Origin: Certhia americana
Lineage: Eukaryota; Chordata; Aves; Passeriformes; Certhiidae
Assembly: GCA_018697195.1 (NCBI GenBank)
Contig: JAGMWU010000028.1
Span: 4,351,813 to 4,415,812, forward strand
Length of the DNA: 64,000 nucleotides
Reading direction: 5' to 3'
How positions within the stretch are numbered: the stretch's first letter is position 1; each line of letters starts with the position of its first letter. Positions 36,101 through 46,900 of this stretch are shown piece by piece. The translations under genes and the position numbers were made by a program. A model generated the notes under the pieces. It did not search any database. It was not told the DNA's origin and saw only the letters and a list, made by a program, of their open reading frames with translations.

Positions 36101-39100
36101 GTCTACATCCTCTTGCAACAACCATATGTTTGATTTAAATATGAGCATATATGCATGTTCCTTGAATGTTATTTCTCACTGTTTATCTGCCTTTGAATGT
36201 TTATCTGTTAATGCCATCCAAAAGGGCAGATTCTTCTGGAAGTATAACCCTCATCCATGCTCTTACTCCAGGTGGGAGCCCAGAACAGGGAACATCCATG
36301 GATCTGGTGGCCATCCTGGCCAGCCAAAGCAGTTTTAGTTCTCCCTATGGCTACAGCCAGAGTTAAACTGTGGCTTAGAATGGATTTAACCACTGAGACT
36401 GCCTCCAAAAAAGGCTTTTTTTTTTATAGCAGCCTGTTGTGGTGGCAAAGTGTCTTAATAAATTCCTACAGATGGCCAATGTCAAAGCCAATCTATTTGT
36501 TCAAGCCCTTAGGAGGGGAAGAACAGACTGAGTATTGCAGCCACCCTCTGCTTGTTTGTTCTCCTCCTGTGCTGACACAGCACAAACATGGACATGGACA
36601 TTTCTGCTTTATAGGGGGAGAATTGATGTATTTATTGTGACTTAGCCTCAAAATTACTCTAGTCTGTGCCCCTGGCTTGATGGAGCCAGCACTGTTTGTC
36701 AGCTCTCAAAATATTAGGCCTGGTTCTGATCTAATGCTGTGTAAATCTGAGCAATGCCACTGATGTCAGCTCAGCTGTTCCAGAATGGAGCTGTTGTGAA
36801 ATCACGTTTTGCCTGTAGAGTACAGCAGGAGCATTACATTTATTTGGAGTTTGGTGTGAGGGAAGCAAATCCTTTGCTGAACAGAATTAATGCTGAGTTA
36901 GTACTGAATTACATGTTAGTGTAAATGCATTTACAGCCACACAGAACCACACACATCCCTTTTCCAAGATGGGGTGCCTGGCTTTGGGACTGACTGGCTT
37001 CCCTCCCACAGGGGAAGCCTCAGGCTGAAATGTTTTTCAGAAAGAGACATTGAAAACAAGCAATTTTGCTTACCCACCCAAAGCAGACACAATTTGTCTA
37101 ACTTGGATACACAGAAATAACAAATAAATAATGCTCATTCATGGAAGGATTTTGTGCTAAATGTCCTCCCCCTGTGTCCCCAGATTATTGACCCCAAAAT
37201 GCCACGTGAGGGTTTGCTGCACAACGGAGTCCCCATCCCTGTGCCCCCCATGGAGGTCCTGAAGCTGGGGGAGCAGAGGCAGACAGAGGCAGGAGAAAAG
37301 CTCTTCCTTGTCCTTTTCTTTGACAACAAGAGAACCTGGTGAGTGTGTGCAGACAGCTCTGTGGTGAGTGTGAGCGAGATGATTTTCTGTAATCTTTGGG
37401 ATGTGGGAGCATACAGGTGATGTTACATGTAAATTGGGGGATTTAAACATGCAGCAGGCAAGAGGGGTCTAAATAAGGAAGGCAGCCTGCTTTTCCTGGC
37501 CCAAGAGCACAACATCTGACAGCTCCACTTTCACAATCCAACAATTTCAACAGTCCAGCATCCTTCATCCAGAGCTCACATCACCACAAAAATACTGAGG
37601 CACATGAAGAGAAATTACTGCAAATTACAGAGAGCATTTGACTTCAAAACACCAGCAGTCTGTTCCAATGCTGCACAAAAGATTTGCCAAAAATCTCCAG
37701 GCTGGTATTTTCAAAATGCAGGGTTTATTTCATATTTAGAGTTGGCTGATTTTATAGAGGTGCTGAGTACCAGCAGTTTTTAAATCAAGATTTTTATTTA
37801 AGATGGAAAATGCAGGTATAAGCACATAGGTTCAAAGCAAGAAAAATATCTGAAGGCCTTTTGTTGTGCTTCAAACAGGATGAATCTGCTGATTTTAGGA
37901 TTAGTTGCTGCCCATGCTCACATGGTAACAGTCAGCCAGCCAGATATAATAAGCCATAAACAAGTGAAGAGCCTTAAAACTACCAATAAATCTTTGAAAT
38001 CTGTGTGTGAAACAATGGGAAATTTGTAAAATTAGAGATTTATGCTGGATTAGGAAGAGGTAAGAGTTGCATGCTGAGCCCACTGGATTATTGAACCAGC
38101 AAATACCACATGGGAACATGAGCCATGAGCAGACACAGGAGGCAGGACCTGTGTGCAGCTGGGGTCACAGAAACACAGATTATGTTGTGGACAAAGTGGT
38201 TGCTGGATTGTTGGGATGCTGTGGGAACAGAAGAGAGCTGGGCTTGACTTTTCTTCTGCTGCCTCTGTAAAATAACGTATCAGGAGTTTAAAAAGAAGCC
38301 TTGTGGTGTTTGAAGAGCCCTTCTCCCGGGGAAGGTTTGTGCTGGCATTCCAGGAAGAGCAGGGAAGCTCCAAGAGATCAGGGAAAGGCTGAAGGAAGGG
38401 GAAACCAAACACAGAGGGGTAAAGCAGCAAGGGGGAGGTTTCTCCTGACATCTGGGGGCCCTGCAGGGTTTTATGGGGTTTGAAGAGAGGGGGGGACAAG
38501 GGACAAGTATTTGCCATCTGCTTGGGAAGTAGGGAAGGGGATCAGGTTTACATCACTTGGTGAGGGTGTCTGTGTCCTCTGGTGTCAGGACACAAACTCC
38601 TGAGGCTTTTTATTAGCACACTGCATTGTTCCCCTGTTCCTGATTACAGGAACCACTTGAATAAGAGCATGTTCTGCAAAGAGAGACTAATGATTTGTAG
38701 CAGAAAATCAATGGCACTGCCATGCTTCCTGTTGCTGTAGTCATCAGTTTTCAAAATCTTAAATCCAAGGCTGTAATTGAAGCTATCTTCCCAGTAAAAG
38801 TAAACACGTCCTTGGCTTTGCCCTGCTCTTGTTGAATACAAGCTCTGTTGCATGTTTACACTCTTCAGAGGCCACTCAAGAGCCTTGTGTGCAGTTTGTG
38901 GCAAGCTGAGGTGCCTCAGGAAAATACTAAAAACCCCTCTTGGAGTCAGATCCAATTTTGATTGACTTCAGTGATGCTGCAGAAGGATGGCAAAGACTGC
39001 AATTGTCATCTTTGTGTGGAGAGAACCTGAGCTGCCCTTATTGCCCATATTGGCTGAGTGGGAGGTGCATTGAGCTGTGCCAGCAGTGGCTGAGGTGGAG

Positions 39101-39813
39101 CTCCAAGGGGCTGGATGTCATTAGGAGAGGTGGGTGACACATTTCTCAGTGTCCAGTTAACCTGGACAAATGACCACACAATAAAAACTTGCTACAGACA
39201 AGGCATTTGCAATTAAAGTCATCCTTTGGGGTCAGGCTGGGCTTGGGATGTGTCATCCTGGTTCTGGATAGTTGTACCCACCTAAATTAATACTTACAGC
39301 TTCTTGGAACAAGACAGAGCTTTCTTGGGGATAAAAACTCACTTTGCACCATGGCCATCCCTGTATTTGCTGCTGTGTGGAACACAGGAATTTCCAACTT
39401 TCCCCTGAGCTCCAAGGAGCATTGAAGGCTTTGAGTAAGGACTCCAAGGAGAGAGGAGTGTGTGCTCAGAAGGCATTTTTTTGGCTGCAGGGGCTTCTTC
39501 TATGTCAAATGTGGGGATTTAAACATTTGTACCATCGTTGTGGGGCGTTAATGATAAATAAATACATTACATGGGGGTACGTGCTCCTGGGGAGGAGGTG
39601 ACAGGTCTTTGCACTCCTCTCTGCTGCAGGCAGTGGCTGCCACGGGACAAAGTCTTTCCCTTGGGTGTGGATGACACCGTGGACAAGCTGAAGATGATGG
39701 AGGGACGCAAAACCAGCATCCGCAAGTCAGTGCAGGTGGCCTACGACCGAGCCATGATCCACCTGAGCCGAGTGCAGGGGGACAACCCCTTCATCCCAGC
39801 CACCTACCTGTGA
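22720..39813 (+). CDS. BRPF3: BRPF3 (bromodomain and PHD finger-containing protein 3)
   Basis: BRPF3 is a nuclear scaffold that pairs HBO1 (KAT7) or MOZ/MORF acetyltransferases with ING and EAF6 subunits and directs them to histone H3 (family knowledge). Coding exons: 22720-24104, 25084-25240, 26638-26769, 28704-28832, 29161-29473, 30546-30809, 30966-31466, 33033-33129, 34192-34289, 35622-35719, 37184-37338, 39630-39813. The joined frame gives about 1170 residues; human BRPF3 has 1205. It starts [10 protein letters not shown] and ends FIPATYL. Domains: an N-terminal catalytic-subunit-binding region (about 1-200), PHD1-knuckle-PHD2 (about 212-386), the conserved [17 protein letters not shown] block (about 462-480), bromodomain (about 570-690, acetyl-lysine Asn648 in YNAKD), a variable Ser/Pro/basic linker, and PWWP (about 1040-1126). 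The linker and exact C-terminus distinguish it from BRPF1 and BRD1. A non-coding first exon lies in the CpG island. Confidence 0.97.
24288..24323. repeat. 15-bp perfect inverted repeat, 6-nt loop
   Basis: TTTTCTGGCTTTGCT (24288-24302) is followed by GAGAAA and then the exact reverse complement AGCAAAGCCAGAAAA (24309-24323). The RNA of this intron could fold into a short hairpin. The stem is shorter than a typical pre-miRNA. Confidence 0.9.
24852..24936. repeat. Adjacent inverted repeats (12-bp and 14-bp stems)
   Basis: TTTCATACTTTG (24852-24863) pairs with CAAAGTATGAAA (24872-24883) across 8 nt. The next element, ATACTGGAGGTATG (24883-24896), pairs exactly with CATACCTCCAGTAT (24923-24936) across 26 nt containing the palindrome ATACTAGTAT. 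The two hairpins share one base. Confidence 0.9.
25084..25240 (+). CDS. BRPF3: BRPF3 exon 3
   Basis: This exon encodes [20 protein letters not shown] and on to [15 protein letters not shown], one of the most conserved blocks of the BRPF family, between the PZP module and the bromodomain. The acceptor is CTTCAG and the donor GTACCA. Confidence 0.95.
26638..26769 (+). CDS. BRPF3: BRPF3 exon 4
   Basis: This exon encodes a charged, probably coiled-coil segment ([20 protein letters not shown] and [10 protein letters not shown]) leading into the bromodomain. It is 132 nt in phase 0, with acceptor TTGCAG and donor GTAGGG. Confidence 0.95.
28087..28137. repeat. Perfect 10-bp hairpin followed by a 13-bp direct repeat
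   Basis: CTATTCAAAG-TCTT-CTTTGAATAG (28087-28110) is a perfect stem-loop. AGATTTTCAGTGC occurs at 28109-28121 and again at 28125-28137. Both lie in BRPF3 intron 4. No function can be assigned. Confidence 0.85.
28704..28832 (+). CDS. BRPF3: BRPF3 exon 5 (GC donor)
   Basis: This exon encodes [20 protein letters not shown] through EPVNLDE, the first bromodomain helix and the ZA loop entry. The homology ends exactly at GAG|GCAAGT, so the donor is GC rather than GT. The exon is 129 nt in phase 0. Confidence 0.94.
29161..29473 (+). CDS. BRPF3: BRPF3 exon 6 (bromodomain core)
   Basis: This exon encodes [20 protein letters not shown] through [20 protein letters not shown] to FYRFSWED. It contains the acetyl-lysine-binding Asn648 and the helix C region. 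The acceptor is GTTTAG and the donor GTGAGT. Confidence 0.96.
30546..30809 (+). CDS. BRPF3: BRPF3 exon 7
   Basis: This exon encodes [20 protein letters not shown], a leucine-rich helix, the Arg-rich [20 protein letters not shown] segment, and the start of the variable linker. The acceptor is CTGCAG and the donor GTGAGC. Confidence 0.95.
30966..31466 (+). CDS. BRPF3: BRPF3 exon 8 (variable linker; tandem acceptor)
   Basis: This exon encodes the proline/serine-rich linker ([28 protein letters not shown]) and the conserved [24 protein letters not shown] motif. The acceptor is TTTAGCAG, so the exon may begin at 30966 or 30969; both keep the frame and differ by one residue. The donor is GTGAGG. 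Confidence 0.93.
33033..33129 (+). CDS. BRPF3: BRPF3 exon 9 (tandem acceptor)
   Basis: This exon encodes (A)[18 protein letters not shown] through GLVFEAC. The acceptor is CTCAGCAG, giving alternative starts at 33033 or 33036 that differ by one in-frame codon. The donor is GTGAGT. Confidence 0.93.
34192..34289 (+). CDS. BRPF3: BRPF3 exon 10
   Basis: This exon encodes [20 protein letters not shown] and [13 protein letters not shown], a basic patch before the PWWP domain that is strongly conserved with human. The acceptor is TGACAG and the donor GTGAGA. Confidence 0.95.
35622..35719 (+). CDS. BRPF3: BRPF3 exon 11 (start of PWWP)
   Basis: This exon encodes [20 protein letters not shown] and [12 protein letters not shown]. 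The W-A-K-x-x-G-Y-P-x-Y-P core marks the first PWWP strands. The acceptor is CCTTAG and the donor GTAAGT. Confidence 0.96.
37184..37338 (+). CDS. BRPF3: BRPF3 exon 12 (PWWP)
   Basis: This exon encodes [20 protein letters not shown], the insertion characteristic of BRPF PWWP domains, and [13 protein letters not shown], the aromatic methyl-lysine pocket strand. The acceptor is CCCCAG and the donor GTGAGT. Confidence 0.96.
39630..39813 (+). CDS. BRPF3: BRPF3 terminal coding exon
   Basis: This exon encodes [20 protein letters not shown] through [20 protein letters not shown] to the C-terminal ATYL, followed by TGA at 39811-39813. The 3' UTR follows in the same exon. The acceptor is CTGCAG. Confidence 0.96.
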
Positions 39814-41880
39814 GGGGCTGCTCACAGGCCAGGCCAGGCCTGCTGCTCCTCCACACCTCCAGCTCACTGCACTGCAGAGTGCAGCACCTCCAGCAGCTGT
39901 CAGCACTCCTCGGAGTACCCTGAAATGTGCCAAAAACCCCCTTGTCCAGCTTCTTCCTGAATGTGTCGTGCTGAAGAGCTGGCAGGAGATGAAATGTAGT
40001 CTACAGGGAGGAAGGTAGGTAGGAAAAGCTGACAGGTGACAGGAGCCAAGGTGAGTTGCTGCAGTGAGCAGAGCACACAGCACTTGGATGTTTGGACATC
40101 ATCCACCGTCCCCTGCCCCTGCCTCTCCTGGACTGCCAGGATTTTGAGTGATCAGCCAGTCCCAGGTAATTCCTGGAAACCTGGCACCCCCAGGATTCTT
40201 TACAGAAATCCCAACTGGACTTTCTTGTGCCAAATTTACCCTAACCATCATGGCCTTTTCATTTTTCTTTAAATGGCATTGTCCTGTCACATAAAAACCT
40301 CACAGAATCGTAGCTGGGAGCTGATTGTGATTCTCCTGCCTGCGTACATCGTGTTTTCATGTTTAGATATCTCTCACTGCATTTAGAAAAGCTTGAGATT
40401 TTGGTAACCTTCCCCCCCTTGCACAGTTTCATGCACAGATGCACAGAGCTTTAAAGATGAAAATCAAATTACCTGATCTGTGTCTGTATGTGTGTCCTAG
40501 AAATTGATTTTGTAGTTTCACCTTTCAGTTCTGATTTCTGTGACCCCGCTTGTTGCAGTAACATTTCATATCATGACTTAGCACAGTACCTAAGAAAAGG
40601 TAACTTCCTTTTTTTAAGAAGTAATTTTGGAGGTGTCTGTTGAGCTGGAGCAGCTCTGCAGGCACTGAGGTTGATCAGGGTTGGAGGGAGATGCATCTTT
40701 TGTGTTGATTTATGCACATTTGGTGTAAGGCTCCTCTTCCTTTTTTCCCCCCTCTTTTCTGTCTCCCCGTTTTCCTCTGCCACATTTTGGACTGAAACCA
40801 AGCACTGACCAGAGCACACGACCCTTCTGCTGTTTCACCTTCTCCCACACGTGCACATCCTTCCCTGGTGTGTGGGTCTCCAGTGTTGTCATCCAGGTAA
40901 ACCCAGACAGTCCCTGTTGGTTTGGGTTTGCATTGCAAAAAAAAAAAACAGAGACAAACTGATGTTTGGGAACTTGGTGACTAAATCTTTTCTATTAGCC
41001 AAGGACTTTATGATTTCTCTGATCTCTTCTGTTGCATATCCCTCTTTGCTTTCCCATTTTAAAGAGCCAAAGGTGCAAAGCAAGATTGTAGATTGAATAT
41101 CATCATTTTGCTTTTTAACTCAGTATTTTTTAATTATTTTTAACTTTTTCATACTGAAGAGAATGTGGAGTCAAAATAATAATAATTAATGATAATGAAT
41201 TGTAGGGAGTAATCACTGCCATTTCTACTTGCTCTACTTTTTTAAAATACCACTTCTTATACTTCTTCTGCATTTGAAGGAATTTTAAGATTCCTGTAAC
41301 ATATAGAGATGGGGCATAGGAGTTTGTAAAAATATTAATAGTGATAATAATGCCCATGGAGCGTGGCTAGGGAAGGATGTTGTGTATATAGCTGTAAAAT
41401 GTTCTAAATTATTTAGACCTATTGTCACCATTCTTGAAGTCCTCAGTTGTGTTGCTGGGTCTTTTATATGCACACAGTGTAATTTATTTAAAGGAACATA
41501 CACTTTTCCAGGTGGTAGCTCAGCTGTGGACTAGTGACCTGTGTATATGTTTTAAGGTCTTGGGAGTTGGTCTTTTATTTTTATTTTTTTTTGTTTGGTT
41601 TGGTTTTTAAATGATTTTAGAATTTGGATTGGCTGATATCCTGTTGTTGCTACAGAACCTAAATGTTACTGTCAGTCTGCTGTAAAGCACAGATTGCTCT
41701 ATTTATTGTAGAAAGTGAGTTTATTTGCTTTCTAGAATTGTTTATATCAGATGGTATAAGAGAAGTAATAAGAAAATCTATGCTTGTAAAGAAAAAAAAA
41801 AGCTAATTTTACCTACTATAATCTGACTGTCTGAGACTATATTTTCTCTCTGAGAAATAAATGTTCTAATGTATGGAAAA
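39814..41880 (+). other. BRPF3: BRPF3 3' UTR
   Basis: About 2.07 kb run from the stop codon to a consensus polyadenylation signal. The distal half is A/T-rich with several ATTTA pentamers. It also holds a perfect Pumilio-type site, TGTATATA, at 41383-41390. Post-transcriptional control is inferred from motifs only. Confidence 0.8.
41856..41861 (+). terminator. BRPF3 polyadenylation signal
   Basis: AATAAA lies in GAGAAATAAATGTTC about 2 kb after the stop. Cleavage is expected at about 41875-41885, where genomic A's follow. It is the last AATAAA before the convergent gene. Confidence 0.8.
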
Positions 41881-42274
41881 AAAAAAATCCAAAACAACAA
41901 AACACCACCCTCAGAAAGAGTTCTTCCTTACTAATGTTGTCCTGAAATCCAGAACTTACCGTGATGGCTTTTAATTATCCCAGTGCTCCCAGGTGCAGGG
42001 GGGAAGAGCAAGGACAGGGAGGGGTTCCTTGTCCTGCCTGCACCATGTCCTGTGTCCCCTGTGCAGTGGGTGACACAACTGGGTGCTGCATGGAGAGGTC
42101 CCACCTTGTGCTGTTTTTTGTTTGTTTGGAGTTTTTTTAATTCTTTCTCTTTTTTTTAATTGATGTTAAACTAAGGACCACTCTGTTTTCTCAGATAAAA
42201 ACAACAAAAGGCACACACAAACAAAAAGGTCAAATGCCTGAGAAAAACAACTCCACCTTAGGAAAGTGATTTCT

Positions 42275-43848
42275 TGAGATACTGTTTGGAGTTTTATTGG
42301 CAACAAGGTTCTGCCTGCCACATGCTTGGCCCCGGCCTCACTGCCTGCTGCTTTCTCCCCAGTGGGAACAGAAAGGGAACCTGGAGGGACTGGGAGCCTC
42401 CAGCCCTGCCAGGAAAGCCCTGGTGGCCCAGCAGGAGTGCTGGGAGAAACCCAGGGTGGCCCAGATCCCTCCCACCCTCCCAAATCCAGCCCCTGGCACA
42501 GCACAGAGGTTGTGCCCAGGACAGGGAATGACCCTGTGAAAACACCCCCAGCACCCCCAGCAGGGCCAGCCAGGGCCTGCCCACAGGGACACTGAGGGGG
42601 GACAGCCCCCAGAGCTGCCCTGGCTGCTGGGAACAGCCACTCCTGCATGCAGGATTGTCCCTCCCTGGAGTGCAGCCCCAGCACAGCCCTGCCCTGCAGG
42701 GCCCAGGGAGGCACTGCACACCCTGTGTGTCCAACGGGATCTCCTTGCTTCTGCTGGGAGCTGCCACCTCCTCCACTGCCCAAACCCTGAGATGTTTCCG
42801 TCACACCTCGGGCAAGGCCAGCACTGCAAGAACACTTTAGGGTTCAAAACCCTACAACACCACAGCCAGGCATCCTTCTCAGGCGTGGGGAGGATGGGGA
42901 GAACAAGGGGTTCGTGTTATAAATATAAAATCTGCTACAAAGAGAAGACATATATTGTACATCTTTGACCCATATACACAAGAACACAATATACACAGAA
43001 CGCCTCGGAGGAGTGGGGACGCTGTCAGGAGGTTTTTGAGAGATGTTGCTCCCCTACCAGCACCCCCTCCGTGCCTTCCCCACACGCTGGCTGGGGCTGC
43101 ACTCACAGAACATCAGTCACCAAAAGTTCCACCAAGCTGGCACGCATCATTCCAGGTGTGTGTGGATGGAGTGGTCGTGGCCCCCGCCGTGCCTGCCCTG
43201 CTGCCCTGGGGGAGAGGTAGGCCAAGAGGATGGAGAGAAGGAAGGAGGGCAGGCACGAGGGACTCTCTTGTGAACCCACAAAGTTCTTGGGGGTCTCTGG
43301 ACCCTTGGAGCGAAGGTAGGCCCTGAGAGAAACTTCTTGCCCTGCCACCCTCGTGGGGAAGGATTCTGCAGCCAGGCAGGTCTCTGATAAGGCATTTTCA
43401 TCTGGGACTTGGCGCAAACAGTGTCAGAGGAGGAGGGAGCAGAGGAGCAGCACACGTGGTGCAGGGCAACAGGAGGCAGCAAAGCCAAAGTGGTCCCAGC
43501 CAGACAAGCCCAGGGCAGGGAGTGAAGAGGACAGGAGGGCTTCGTCTCCGGCTCAGTTTATCTGTAAAGCTTCCCCCATGCTCTCCCTCAGCCCCTTGAA
43601 GCCTCTCCTGGCGTGAGCCACCAGCACAGAGTGAAATACTGAGAGTCATCAAAAATGGCACATCCAGGCGCATGGAGTGGCAGACAGGCACACGTTCAGA
43701 GTTAAGACAAGAGTTCAGGTGAGCTTTGTACAGCAAGGAGCGGCTCCTGGCTGGAGTGTCCGAGGACTTGGGATGACAAAAATGCCACAGTGATCAGATC
43801 GGGCCAGGACGAGGGGTGGGCACGGGAGAGAGGAGCCAGTCTGGGCAC
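42275..43848 (-). other. TBC1D22B: TBC1D22B 3' UTR
   Basis: This is non-coding sequence continuous with the last exon, down to the proposed polyadenylation signal. It is G+C-rich on both sides of an A/T-rich island at about 42910-42990. Open frames of 100-210 codons on either strand show no family resemblance. Confidence 0.7.
42293..42298 (-). terminator. TBC1D22B polyadenylation signal
   Basis: TTTATT on the plus strand is AATAAA on the minus strand, about 1.55 kb after the TBC1D22B stop. Cleavage is expected at about 42275. It implies roughly 400 bp between the two convergent transcript ends. Confidence 0.7.
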
Positions 43849-43977
43849 CTATCGGCGATAATGGTTTGGGGCATCTGCAAACATGTACTTGAGTCTGTAG
43901 GCTTCAGCCAGCAGCAGCCCAATCTCTTCATTACCCCAGTGTATCGTGGGCAGGTTTTGTAGCAACATCAAAAGGCC
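43849..43977 (-). CDS. TBC1D22B: TBC1D22B exon 13 (terminal coding)
   Basis: This exon encodes GLLMLLQNLPTIHWGNEEIG through LKYMFADAPNHYRR and a TAG stop (43849-43851). The acceptor on the minus strand is TTCCAG. The C-terminal tail is nearly invariant in the family. Confidence 0.96.
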   Translation of the reverse strand, partial: GLLMLLQNLPTIHWGNEEIGLLLAEAYRLKYMFADAPNHYRR

Positions 43978-46900
43978 CTGGAAGAGGGGAAGAGGCTTAG
44001 TTTGGAGAGGCTGAAGGCAGAACACAGATCCAGTGCAGGCTTGGGGCCAGCCTGAGCAGTGGCAGCAGCCCTCAGTAACTTCTGCTCACCACACTCACAG
44101 GTCTGAAAGGCTCAGGGACAACATCAAAATATGCTTGGGTCTAGACCTGACCAGTGAAGCACCTCAAGCTCACTGGAATAAAGGGTGCTATTACAGGGTT
44201 ATAGATGGACACAGGAGGGCAAACACTGATCAGAGCTGGAATGGGATGATTGAACCCTCCAACAGCTCAGTTCTGTCCTTATCACCAAGGCTCAAGTTAC
44301 TTCCAGGCAAAGCTCCTGAGACCAGATATCTTGGAGGCAGCTCTAACAGTTCTCTATCTCCACACCAGGTTCCCAACCAGAGCAAATCCCCCCCTCTATT
44401 TCCCTTCCCCAGGGAATCCCCCCCAACCTCAGGATCTTACTTGGAAGTCTTCCTCATCCAGGATCTCCTTCCGCCACTTGATCAAGAAGGCAGCACAGAC
44501 GTACAGGTGGAAATGGGAGAATCCTTCTGGCTCTGACTGTGGACAGCAAAACTCTGGGTGAATTCCAGCAGCTCAGCTGGAGAACGACCCCCCAGACACA
44601 GATGTCCTGCTGGGCCACCCATCACCCAGCTGGCTGTAAACATCCTGGGGCCACACTGCTTTGTTTCCCTCATCACCCCAGCTGGTGCCAGGAGACCTCT
44701 GTCCCCATGGGGACAGGGACATGAGTGACAGGGACAAGCAGGGAGGTCAGTGGAGCCTGCATACCTGGTAGGTGTCCCAGAGGCGGATGGTGCAGCGCAG
44801 GGGCAGCTCCCTCATCAGCAGGTTGTTCATCCAGCGAAAGGCAAACTGCAGATACTCGACCTCGTACTTCCTAAAGTGATTATGTACCTGCTCTGAAACA
44901 GCACATTTCATTTACACACCTGGCACTCACAGTGCCCCAGCTCCTGCACGCTGCTCACAGCACAGTGGTTTTCACATACTTTCAGGCTGAGACTTTTCTC
45001 CCAAATTCGTCCTCTCCTCACCCTGTGCTGTCACCAGGAGGTTTCTGGCTGACCCTGCCCTGCTCTGGTTCCGTGAGTGTTGTAAGAAGTGTGTACCCCT
45101 GCCCAAAGTTTGTCTCTGCTGTGACAAACCTGACCAGACTCCATGGCACCTACCATCAATCCTGCTGACCAGCTCCTCCAGGGCTTTCACTTTCTTCTGG
45201 ATCCCTGGCTGTGCAAAGGTGTAATTGTCCTGTGGGGAGAGGACCTGAGTCAGAAACAGCAGCTTTAACAACAGCTAGAAATGATCAAACCCAGATCAGC
45301 AGTTGGACAGTTGGGATGAGATTATCATGAGCCAAGGAGGCAGGGCACTTGAGCACCAGGATCACTTGAGCCTGCTGAGTTCCCTGGTCAGGACAGGGCC
45401 ATCTGGACAGCCACAGCACCCATCTCCCCAGGATTTCACTAACAGATTCAGTGAAGTAGCAAAACCTCCCTAATGCTGCAGCATGTAGAATATTCACCCA
45501 GACAGGGAATGGAGACAACCACACTGCCACCCCAGTGAAGGCAAAGGAATTCCCCTGGCCCCAGAGACTCACCTGTATCCCATCCAGCAGCTTGCTCATG
45601 CACCAAAAGCTGTCGGCTTCAATGCTCCGTAAAACATCCTGGGACAGGTTTGTCACATCAAAGTTTTCCACATCCTCCTCTGCAAAATGGAGAGAGAAGA
45701 GCATCAGGGAGATGGGGGACACCACGGACATGGGACAATCCCAGGGGCTTTATCAGGGCAAAGCTCTGCAGGAGGCATTGCAACACTCCCTGAGTGTTAG
45801 GGGAATGCCTGGCACAGTCACAGCACCCACACTGTGGGTGTCACCTATTTGTCCAACTGAGCTGAAGAACCTCAGAAGACTTGTTGGTCATGCCCTGAAC
45901 CCAGACCAGCTCCCCAGGAAACCAGGGGAGGGATCCCACAGCACTTTTGTCATCCTTCTGAGACAAGGGCTGTGCAGAGACAAAGCTCTGGCACACTGGA
46001 ACCCCTTTAACCAGAGCACACCTGCCCAGCAGGTCTCTGCCAGCTGGGAGCACCACAGGGAGAACTGGGAGAGGGGAAACCTTCACTGCAGCCAGAACCA
46101 GGGAAGGAAACACTGCCCATGGCTTGGGGCAGCACAAGGGAGCTATTCATTCATCAGCACCATCCCAGGACCAAAGCAAAACAGAGGCACCCAGCCCAGA
46201 GGCTGCCAGCATGGGGAGGAACTGCCAAAGCTTCAGGAACCTCTCTAGGAGAGCAGGACCCTCAGGCATAGCTGCAAGGACCCAAAAGCATGCAAAGATC
46301 TTTCTGGGCAGCAAAAATGGCACTGAGTTAAATCCAGCACAGGGACAGTTGGGTCATGGGGCAGACAGGGCTCAGCTTTATGGGGTGTCTGCCTCTCCTG
46401 GAGCCCAGCTGGCAGGAGAGCTCCAGCAAACAGAAGCTGCCCCATGCACAGAAGAGCCTTGGTGTGGGGGAAGCAGAGATTTGTGCAAGTTTGTTTTTCC
46501 AACCCAGTGGGAGCCTGACAGCACAAGGGTCAGTGGCAGCTCTGTCCCCAAAGGGTTCTCACAGAGTAAAAACAGCTCCTTGCTTTCAGATGGGCTTGTG
46601 AACCCCCAGGGTGTGTAAGGGAGAGACCCCTCGAGGATGCAATGACAGTGGTGCTGGCTGAGCTTGGAGCAGAATTATCTGCTCCAAGCCAGGCTCACCT
46701 TAACCTGGCAGCTGAAGGGGGAAACAGGAATGGGAAGGCAGTGGGACCGAGGTGGGGAGACAGACACAGGTCTGGCCCTCCTGGCTTGACTGACCCAGCA
46801 GCTCCCTCCCTTTTCTCCTTGGGAAGAAAGCACCCACCATGATGCTATCATGCCACTAAATCAGATAACAGGGCTAAGCTGGCCCATTTCCAGTTTCAGA

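Noticed and set aside
40297..40340. CACAGAATCGTAG phrase resembling a CR1 end
   Set aside because: The following sequence departs from CR1 at once; it is a chance match within the BRPF3 3' UTR.
42166..42847. Minus-strand open frames of 160-212 codons
   Set aside because: They lie in the TBC1D22B 3' UTR, have biased Gly/Pro/Trp-rich composition, overlap each other in three frames and match no family.
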